A stretch of DNA of 7,456 bases from Bacteroidota bacterium (GTDB lineage Bacteria > Bacteroidota > Bacteroidia > Chitinophagales > Chitinophagaceae): the NCBI GenBank assembly GCA_023423285.1, contig JAFAFV010000222.1, positions 1-7,456 of the forward strand. Direction: 5' to 3'. Shown here one piece after another: positions 1-4,933 of the stretch. The notes beneath the pieces were generated by a model that did no database searches, was not told the DNA's origin, and was given only the letters and a program-made list of their open reading frames with translations. Each line of letters opens with the position of its first letter. Position 1 is the first letter of the stretch. Position numbers and translations under genes: made by a program.

Positions 1-644
1 CAATTTATAATGAAAACCCCCTTGACGTGGCTTTGCAGTTTGAAGATGCAGGCCTGCAGCGACTGCATATGGTAGACCTTGACGGCGCAAAAGAGGGGAA
101 AGTGAGAAATTGGAAAGTGCTTGAAACCATTGCCGGTAAAACAAAATTGGAAATAGATTTCAGCGGAGGCATCAGTAGTGCAAAAGATGTACAGATCACT
201 CTTGATAGTGGAGCGTGCTATGCAGCTATTGGAAGTATGGCCGTTAAAAAGCCACAGCGTGTTCAGGAGTGGTTAAATATATTTGGCGTTGAAAAATTCA
301 TCCTGGGTGCAGATGTGCTGGATGAAAAGATCATGATCAAAGGCTGGACGGAAGCAACCGATGTGAATGTGTTTAACATTCTGAAACACTACCGTGCAAA
401 GGGTTTGGAGCAATTTTTCTGTACCGATATCAGTAAAGACGGATTGTTGCAGGGCAGCTCAAACGATCTATATAAAAAAATTATTGATGAAGTGGAAGGC
501 ATACGTCTTATTGCCAGCGGCGGCGTAAGCAGTTTGAAAGATCTGGAGGATTTGCGTGCCATCGGTTGTGCAGGCGCTATTGTGGGAAAAGCTATTTATG
601 AAGGAAGGATTTCTCTGAAGGAATTGTCAATCTTTAATAATTAA
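1..644 (+). CDS. hisA: HisA, ProFAR isomerase (5' partial)
   Basis: This is phosphoribosylformimino-5-aminoimidazole carboxamide ribotide isomerase, the cytoplasmic (beta/alpha)8-barrel enzyme that converts ProFAR to PRFAR by an Amadori rearrangement in histidine synthesis. The gene enters from outside the window: the reading frame is open from base 3 (IYNENPLDVALQFEDAG), so the GTG at 27 is an internal valine and not a start. The missing N-terminus, roughly 25-30 residues, would carry the first catalytic Asp. Visible family signatures are HMVDLDGAKEG, the first phosphate-binding loop FSGGISSAKDV, the second catalytic Asp in ILGADV (codon 312-314) followed by KGWTE, TDISKDGLLQG, and the second phosphate loop ASGGVSSLKDL. 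The C-terminal end at YEGRISLKEL is typical. It lies 55 bases upstream of hisF on the same strand, consistent with one operon. The related HisF is easily separated because HisF has its own copy next door. Confidence 0.97.
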   Translation, partial: IYNENPLDVALQFEDAGLQRLHMVDLDGAKEGKVRNWKVLETIAGKTKLEIDFSGGISSAKDVQITLDSGACYAAIGSMAVKKPQRVQEWLNIFGVEKFILGADVLDEKIMIKGWTEATDVNVFNILKHYRAKGLEQFFCTDISKDGLLQGSSNDLYKKIIDEVEGIRLIASGGVSSLKDLEDLRAIGCAGAIVGKAIYEGRISLKELSIFNN

Positions 645-650
645 TGTTTG

Positions 651-665
651 TGAGAGAACCTCTCA
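651..665. repeat. Short perfect inverted repeat in the hisA-hisF gap
   Basis: TGAGAG (651-656), loop AAC, CTCTCA (660-665) form a perfect 6-bp stem just after the hisA stop codon. The + strand downstream is A-rich (bases 670-699), with no T-run, so it does not look like an intrinsic terminator for hisA. It could be an mRNA processing or stability hairpin within the operon, or chance. Confidence 0.4.
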
Positions 666-699
666 GAGTAAAAAAAACTATTAAAAAATATAAAAAATC

Positions 700-1455
700 G
701 TGTTAGCAAAAAGGATCATTCCGTGTTTAGATATTAAAGACGGGCAAACCGTCAAGGGAACCAATTTTGTCAATTTGCGCCATGCCGGCGATCCTGTGGA
801 ACTGGCCATGCGTTACAGCGATGAAGGGGCCGACGAACTGGTTTTTTTGGATATTACGGCTACAGTTGACAAGCGTAAAACACTTTCTGAGCTTGTCAGA
901 AAGATCTCCACGCACATCAATATACCCTTTACAGTGGGTGGTGGCATCAATACCGTAGAAGATGTTTCGGTGCTGCTTGAAAACGGCGCAGATAAAATTT
1001 CTGTGAACACCTCGGCTGTGCGCAACCCGCAACTCATTAAAGATTTGGCGCTGAACTTTGGCAGCCAATGCGTGGTAGTGGCAATTGATATTAAATTATT
1101 TGATGGTGTATGGAAAGTGGTTACACACGGCGGCAGAACGCCAACTGAACTCATCGCTACGGAATGGGCAAAGCAATGTGCTGACCTGGGCGCGGGAGAA
1201 ATTTTGCTTACATCCATGGAAAACGACGGCACTAAAGAAGGTTTTGCCATTGATATAACAAGGCAGATCAGCCAATCGCTGAATATTCCTGTTATTGCAT
1301 CAGGTGGCGCGGGCAATATGGAACATTTTGTTGAAGTATTTACACAAGGCGCTGCGGATGCTGCTCTGGCTGCAAGCATTTTTCACTTTGGTGAAGTGCC
1401 TATTCCCAGGTTAAAAGAATACCTTACACAACATAATATAAACGTGAGAATGTAA
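700..1455 (+). CDS. hisF: HisF, imidazole glycerol phosphate synthase cyclase subunit
   Basis: HisF is the cyclase half of imidazole glycerol phosphate synthase. It uses ammonia delivered by the glutaminase HisH to turn PRFAR into imidazole glycerol phosphate and AICAR in the cytoplasm. The 251 residues match the usual family length of about 250-258. The start is GTG at 700, giving MLAKRIIPCLDIKDG, the canonical HisF N-terminus. Catalytic Asp11 (in CLDIKDG) and Asp130 (in VVVAIDIK) fall at their standard positions. Phosphate-binding loops are FTVGGGINTVEDV (about 77-89) and VIASGGAGNMEHF near residue 205, and TSMENDGTKEGF is the usual C-terminal-half signature. No strong Shine-Dalgarno sequence precedes it; the leader is A-rich, as is common in Bacteroidota. 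It sits between hisA and hisIE, and the short gaps suggest cotranscription. HisH is not in the window and presumably lies upstream of hisA. Confidence 0.98.
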   Translation: MLAKRIIPCLDIKDGQTVKGTNFVNLRHAGDPVELAMRYSDEGADELVFLDITATVDKRKTLSELVRKISTHINIPFTVGGGINTVEDVSVLLENGADKISVNTSAVRNPQLIKDLALNFGSQCVVVAIDIKLFDGVWKVVTHGGRTPTELIATEWAKQCADLGAGEILLTSMENDGTKEGFAIDITRQISQSLNIPVIASGGAGNMEHFVEVFTQGAADAALAASIFHFGEVPIPRLKEYLTQHNINVRM

Positions 1456-1485
1456 CGTTTCAATATTAAAAAAATTATACAAAGT

Positions 1486-2079
1486 ATGACTCCCGATTTT
1501 TCAAAATTTACTGATGGCTTGATACCGGTTATAGTACAACACGCGCACACGATGCAAGTATTGATGCTGGGCTATATGAACGATAAAGCGCTTGCAAAAA
1601 CACAGGCCGAAGGCAGGGTAACTTTTTATAGCCGCAGCAAACAGCGCCTTTGGACAAAGGGCGAAACTTCAGAAAATTTTTTAATCGTTAAGCAAATTCT
1701 GGAAGACTGTGATCATGATACTTTACTGATCAAAGCTGAACCCCAAGGGCCCACCTGCCATACCGGCGACACAAGTTGTTTTGGAAAACCAAATGATAGC
1801 TTTACATTACATGAATTGGAGCAAGTCATTACCGATAGAAGGCTAAATCCTTCCGAAAAATCTTATACGGCTTCTTTATTTGCAAAAGGCATCAACAAAA
1901 TTGCCCAGAAAGTAGGCGAGGAAGCCGTGGAAATTGTGATCGAATCTAAAGATAACAATGATGAATTGTTTTTAGGCGAAGCCGCTGACCTTACGTTTCA
2001 CCTGCTGGTTTTGCTGCAGGCCAAAGGTTTTTCTTTAAATGATGTGGTGAAGGTTTTAGAAGGGCGCCATAAAAAGTGA
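1486..2079 (+). CDS. hisIE: HisIE, bifunctional PR-AMP cyclohydrolase / PR-ATP pyrophosphohydrolase
   Basis: A fused enzyme for steps two and three of histidine synthesis: the C-terminal HisE part hydrolyses phosphoribosyl-ATP to phosphoribosyl-AMP, and the N-terminal HisI part opens the adenine ring to give ProFAR. The HisI domain (about 1-105) shows LGYMN (28-32), VTFYSRSKQRLWTKGETS (45-62), the metal-binding DCDHD (74-78) and the zinc-site CHTGDTSCF (91-99). The HisE domain (about 107-195) shows KSYTASLFAKGINKIAQKVG, the acidic GEEAVEIVIE (144-153) and GEAADLTFHLL (164-174), the MazG-like all-helical pattern. Length 197 is normal for the fusion. The start ATG at 1486 lies 30 bases after hisF and fits homologous N-termini. 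It is probably the last gene of the operon because the next gene runs convergently. Its TGA stop directly abuts that gene's stop with no intergenic base. Confidence 0.97.
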   Translation: MTPDFSKFTDGLIPVIVQHAHTMQVLMLGYMNDKALAKTQAEGRVTFYSRSKQRLWTKGETSENFLIVKQILEDCDHDTLLIKAEPQGPTCHTGDTSCFGKPNDSFTLHELEQVITDRRLNPSEKSYTASLFAKGINKIAQKVGEEAVEIVIESKDNNDELFLGEAADLTFHLLVLLQAKGFSLNDVVKVLEGRHKK

Positions 2080-2082
2080 TCA
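2077..2082. other. Abutting convergent stop codons (TGATCA)
   Basis: The hisIE stop TGA (2077-2079) is followed at once by TCA (2080-2082), the complement of the acyltransferase stop TGA. The two convergent reading frames thus end back to back in a perfect palindrome with no spacer. Any terminator for either gene must lie inside the other's coding sequence; I see no stem plus T-run at the junction. Confidence 0.9.
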
Positions 2083-2829
2083 ATGCCTTAACACTTCCGG
2101 CATAAAAGCTTCACTCTGCTCAATGGCCTCCATCAACTGCTCTGTGATTTCTTTTGTAGAAGCGTCAAAATTAATTTGCAAAGGTTCTTTAAAAGTAACG
2201 GTAAGTTGCGTGCCTGTTTTTTTAAAACCCACGCCTGTTTTTGTAAAAGCCCTTGAAAAACCATTGATCACAACAGGGATCACTATAGGTTTGTGATGTT
2301 TAATAATAAGCGCTGTTCCTTTTCTGGCGGGAGCAAAAGGGGTTGTTGTTCCCTGCGGAAATGTAATGATCCAGTTATTCGATAGTGATCTTTCTATTTT
2401 ACGTGTATCTGAAGGGTCAAGCCCGCTGCGGCTTTCTTTAGCATTTTCATTCCAGGTGCGGCGTACGGTAAGGCCGCCTGCCAGTAAAAACAAGCGGCTC
2501 ATCAAACTGCTTTTCATGGTTTTTTCAGCAGCCACATAATTTACCCTTGTGTAGGGGTTTAAGAAATAATACGGCAGACCCAGCCTGTTTTTTTTGCCCC
2601 ATTTTACTGCAGAAAAAATATGAAACAGCGTAATCACATCCATAAAATAGGTTTGATGATTACTTACAAAAAGTACATTGCGGTCAGGAAGCGCTGACAG
2701 GTGTTCTGCGCCTTTTATCTTTAACTTATTAAAGATTGCTATTCCCGGGTAGGTAGCCAAGCCAACAACAATGTGTACCAACTTCCTCAAAATATTCCAG
2801 TTTCTTATTTTACCAGGCGCTCTGCTCAT
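2080..2829 (-). CDS. PlsC-superfamily acyltransferase (1-acylglycerol-3-phosphate acyltransferase-like)
   Basis: A 249-residue member of the lysophospholipid acyltransferase superfamily (PlsC/LPLAT), which transfers acyl chains to glycerolipid-type acceptors at the inner face of the cytoplasmic membrane. A hydrophobic, probably membrane-associated stretch lies near residues 17-33. Box I is SNHQTYFMDV (56-65): His58 and Asp64 are separated by five residues rather than the classical four (HX4D). Box II is likely GGLTVRRTW (118-126). Box III is FPQGTT (157-162), where the usual FPEGT glutamate is glutamine. Box IV is likely IPVVINGF (184-191). The C-terminal part, VTFKEPLQINFD, is typical of the family. 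The start ATG (complement of 2827-2829) gives MSRAPGKIRNW. It is convergent with hisIE with zero spacing and divergent from the sigma-factor gene, so probably transcribed alone. The acyl acceptor could be lysophosphatidate, an ornithine or other aminolipid, or something else; the superfamily call is firm and the exact substrate is not. Confidence 0.85.
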   Translation of the reverse strand: MSRAPGKIRNWNILRKLVHIVVGLATYPGIAIFNKLKIKGAEHLSALPDRNVLFVSNHQTYFMDVITLFHIFSAVKWGKKNRLGLPYYFLNPYTRVNYVAAEKTMKSSLMSRLFLLAGGLTVRRTWNENAKESRSGLDPSDTRKIERSLSNNWIITFPQGTTTPFAPARKGTALIIKHHKPIVIPVVINGFSRAFTKTGVGFKKTGTQLTVTFKEPLQINFDASTKEITEQLMEAIEQSEAFMPEVLRH

Positions 2830-2919
2830 TGCTTACAGGTAGATTTCTGTTTATCTTTTGTGTTCAGGAACAAGCCGCTAATGTAGCAATATTTCCTTAA
2901 ATAAGGAGTACGGTTGTAT

Positions 2920-2950
2920 TTTGTGAAACATGATCAAAGCATTAGTTTCG
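2920..2950 (+). promoter_or_regulatory. Candidate Bacteroidota-type promoter for the ECF sigma gene
   Basis: A -33-like TTTG (2920-2923), a 19-base spacer and a -7-like TAGTTTCG (2943-2950) match the Bacteroidota housekeeping consensus TTTG-N19-21-TAnnTTTG at 9 of 10 fixed positions (one T to C change). Transcription would start near 2955-2958, leaving a leader of a little over 20 bases before the ATG at 2979. It lies in the 149-base divergent region between the acyltransferase and sigma genes. I found no comparable match in the opposite direction for the acyltransferase. Confidence 0.45.
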
Positions 2951-2978
2951 CCTAATTGGTAAATGTCTCAGCCGGGCC

Positions 2979-3557
2979 ATGCATTTGAATGAAAAAAAAT
3001 ACCAGGAGTTAAAACTGATCGCCTTACTGAAGCAGGGCAGCGAATACGCTTTCCAGTTAATCTACGATCATTACCGCAACAGGATCTATAAATTAGCGGT
3101 ATTGTATCTCAAATCACCCGTGTTGGCGCAGGAGGCCGTTCAGGATATTTTTTTAAAGCTGTGGTTCTTTCGAAAAGATTTGCATACCAATGCTTCTATT
3201 GAGCCCTGGCTTTTAAAAGTATCAAAAAATTATTTATTAAATCAACTTAAATCAATTGCCCACCAGTGGATACAAATAGATGATGTTAAGGCGCTTGAAG
3301 GCATGGCTGAAAATGATGTGGAAGATGCATTGGAAATGCGTGAATATAAAGCGCACCTCAACACGGCCATTAATAATCTTTCTGTAAAACAAAAAGAAGT
3401 TTTTTTAATGGCGCGTGAAACAGGCCTTACTTACAAACAAATCGCGGAAAAACTCAACACTTCACCTCTTACAGTAAAAACCCACATGGCAAGGGCGCTA
3501 AGTTCCATAAAATCCTATCTCAGGAAAAACAATCTGCTGTCTGTGATCTTTTTTTAA
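2979..3557 (+). CDS. FecI-like ECF sigma-70 family RNA polymerase sigma factor
   Basis: A 192-residue extracytoplasmic-function sigma factor that directs core RNA polymerase to a small regulon, here most likely the downstream receptor operon. The sigma-2 domain covers about residues 26-92, with YDHYRNRIYKLA and the core-binding and -10 contact stretch AQEAVQDIFLKLW (50-62) followed by PWLLKVSKNYLLNQLK. A variable linker (about 93-125) leads to sigma-4 (about 126-182), with LSVKQKEVFLMARETGLTYKQIAEKL and the recognition helix around SPLTVKTHMARAL (162-174). The hydrophobic tail LLSVIFF is common in Bacteroidota FecI-like proteins. The start ATG at 2979 is the only good in-frame start: an in-frame TAG lies at 2943 and no ATG, GTG or TTG intervenes. 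The fecR-like gene follows after 78 bases, so it is probably held inactive by that anti-sigma factor. Possible promoter at 2920-2950. Confidence 0.93.
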   Translation: MHLNEKKYQELKLIALLKQGSEYAFQLIYDHYRNRIYKLAVLYLKSPVLAQEAVQDIFLKLWFFRKDLHTNASIEPWLLKVSKNYLLNQLKSIAHQWIQIDDVKALEGMAENDVEDALEMREYKAHLNTAINNLSVKQKEVFLMARETGLTYKQIAEKLNTSPLTVKTHMARALSSIKSYLRKNNLLSVIFF

Positions 3558-3619
3558 ACTTACTTTCAATTTTTTTTTAATCGTTGTACTCCATACGTTC
3601 TTTTTTGTTGTATATACAT

Positions 3620-3626
3620 AAGAAGG
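3620..3626 (+). promoter_or_regulatory. Possible Shine-Dalgarno site of the fecR-like gene
   Basis: AAGAAGG ends nine bases before the ATG at 3636 and supports that start over ATG at 3631, which is out of frame and hits TGA after two codons. It is the clearest purine-rich ribosome-binding candidate in the window; the other genes have merely A-rich leaders. The rest of the 78-base gap (3558-3635) holds two T-runs (3570-3578 and 3600-3606) without a clear stem, so I call no terminator there. Confidence 0.4.
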
Positions 3627-3635
3627 CTGTATGAT

Positions 3636-4745
3636 ATGACTGACAATCACCGATTTTTATACCTGCTTGCGAAGTACCGCAACGGCAACTGTTCGGCAGA
3701 AGAATCTGATGAATTTTTTTCGCTGTTGCTGAGCGACAGGTATGATGATGTTATAAAGCAGCAGATCTCCGATGATTTTTTCAGTGATATTAAAACCAGT
3801 GGCGATCTTCCGCCACACGTGGCGCAGGAGATTATCCGAAACATTCTTTCGGCTGATCATAACATAAAGCAAATGATTCCTGCCAGAAAGAAATCTGCCC
3901 TGCTTTATAAATGGGTGGCAGCGGCTTGTATAGTGGCGCTTGCAGTTTTAATAACGGTGCTTTATCTGAAAAACGAAGAGCCATCCAGGTTTGCTTCCAT
4001 TATACCCGAGTCAGATATTGTGAAAGAAAATAAGACCACTGAGGTTTTAAAAGAAGTTTTGAGCGACGGCAGCGTGATCGTGTTGCAGCCGGGCAGCAAA
4101 ATATTTTATCCGCCATCATTTGCCGGCAATAAAAGAGAGGTTTACTTACAGGGCGATGCTCACTTTGATGTGAGCCACGATGCAGAAAAACCCTTTTTGG
4201 TGTATTGTAATGATTTGGTTACAAAAGTGCTGGGTACAAGTTTCGACATTTATACCAATGCCGCTAACGGCGATGTTGAAGTGGCGGTACGCACGGGTAG
4301 AGTGCAGGTGTACCATAACAATGAAATAGCGCAGGAAAAAAGTATAACCACCGAAGCCGTTATCCTTAACGCCAACCAGCGGGTTGTTTATTCAATACAA
4401 AGCGGTAAGATTTTGCCTACACTTGTACAAAACCCGTTACCCGTTATCAAAACCAAACCCGGCAGCACTGTTGACTCGGTATGGAACAACGAAAGCGATT
4501 TAGGCAGCCACGCAAGTTTTATTTATGATCAGCAAACACTTGATGTGGTGTTTGACGATATACAAAAAGTGTACGGTATAGAAGTGGTGGTGGAAAACAG
4601 CAATCTGTATAACTGTGTGTTCACCGGTGATGTGAGCAATAAGGATCTGTTTGTATTGCTCAAGATCATTTGCCTTTCCACAAGCTCAGACTATGAGATC
4701 ATGGGAACAAAAATATTTGTAAAAGGCAAAGGCTGCCTGCACTGA
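3636..4745 (+). CDS. FecR-family anti-sigma factor (inner-membrane signal transducer)
   Basis: A 369-residue FecR-like protein that should bind the upstream sigma factor in the cytoplasm and receive a signal from the outer-membrane receptor in the periplasm. The cytoplasmic N-terminal anti-sigma region (1 to about 85) contains LLAKYRNGNCSAEESDEFF, matching the usual Bacteroidota pattern. One transmembrane helix spans about 92-111 (YKWVAAACIVALAVLITVLY), preceded by the basic stretch RKK, as expected for N-in topology. The FecR domain (about 137-226) shows LSDGSVIVLQPGSKIFYP, KREVYLQGDAHFDV (167-180), KPFLVY and the signature VLGTSFDIY (198-206), ending VAVRTGRVQVY. The C-terminal DUF4974-type domain (about 297-366) has an STN-like pattern beginning TLDVVFDDIQKVYGIEV. 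Length is in the normal range of about 320-400. It is flanked by its sigma factor and a receptor bearing an STN domain, which strongly supports this role. The start is supported by AAGAAGG upstream. Confidence 0.93.
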   Translation: MTDNHRFLYLLAKYRNGNCSAEESDEFFSLLLSDRYDDVIKQQISDDFFSDIKTSGDLPPHVAQEIIRNILSADHNIKQMIPARKKSALLYKWVAAACIVALAVLITVLYLKNEEPSRFASIIPESDIVKENKTTEVLKEVLSDGSVIVLQPGSKIFYPPSFAGNKREVYLQGDAHFDVSHDAEKPFLVYCNDLVTKVLGTSFDIYTNAANGDVEVAVRTGRVQVYHNNEIAQEKSITTEAVILNANQRVVYSIQSGKILPTLVQNPLPVIKTKPGSTVDSVWNNESDLGSHASFIYDQQTLDVVFDDIQKVYGIEVVVENSNLYNCVFTGDVSNKDLFVLLKIICLSTSSDYEIMGTKIFVKGKGCLH

Positions 4746-4835
4746 AGAGGAACTAAAAGAATAATTATAAACACGATTGAATATGAAAAATGATACATCC
4801 TGAACAAAACGATCAACACGTTCATTTAATAAAAA

Positions 4836-4863
4836 GGTTGATTATGCTGCAACATAACCAACC
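4836..4863 (+). repeat. Imperfect inverted repeat (hairpin) in the susC leader
   Basis: GGTTGATTATG (4836-4846) and CATAACCAACC (4853-4863) pair at 10 of 11 positions, with a single A-C mismatch at 4841/4858 and the 6-base loop CTGCAA. It lies 90 bases after the fecR-like stop and 70 bases before the receptor ATG. No T-run follows, so it is not a standard intrinsic terminator. It could be an RNA structure in the receptor leader, an operator, or a processing site between fecR and susC. A weaker stem, CTCAA/TTGAG (4869-4873 with 4879-4883), follows directly. Confidence 0.6.
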
Positions 4864-4907
4864 GGTAACTCAAATTACTTGAGCGTGCTTCTGCTGTGAA
4901 ACCATAT

Positions 4908-4917
4908 TGTTTAAACA
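4908..4917. repeat. Perfect 10-bp palindrome upstream of susC
   Basis: TGTTTAAACA ends 16 bases before the receptor ATG at 4934. A self-complementary site this close to a start could be a protein-binding site, but AT-rich palindromes of this size also arise by chance. The remainder of the 188-base gap (4746-4933) shows no TTTG/TAnnTTTG promoter; a promoter for the cognate ECF sigma factor may lie there, but its consensus cannot be known from one site. Confidence 0.35.
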
Positions 4918-4933
4918 GAAACCTTACTAAATT

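Noticed and set aside
27..29. GTG at 27 as the hisA start
   Set aside because: The frame continues upstream to base 3 with residues that fit HisA, and a start here would remove the N-terminal catalytic strand. The gene is simply cut by the window edge.
727..1379. Long open frames on the minus strand across hisF (727-1068 and 813-1379)
   Set aside because: They lie antisense to a hisF with every catalytic residue in place, have no recognisable domain, and are best explained as shadows of hisF codon use.
2963..2992. Nine-codon frame (MSQPGHAFE) overlapping the sigma-factor start in another frame
   Set aside because: No ribosome-binding site and too short to support; the sigma start at 2979 fits on its own.
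3570..3606. T-runs in the sigma-fecR gap as an intrinsic terminator
   Set aside because: No stem precedes either run, and the two genes are expected to be cotranscribed.
4783..4803. Six-codon frame (MKNDTS) after fecR, considered as a remnant receptor start
   Set aside because: The receptor already has an intact start, signal peptide and STN domain at 4934, and no frame-shifted continuation of a signal peptide is visible between 4803 and 4933.
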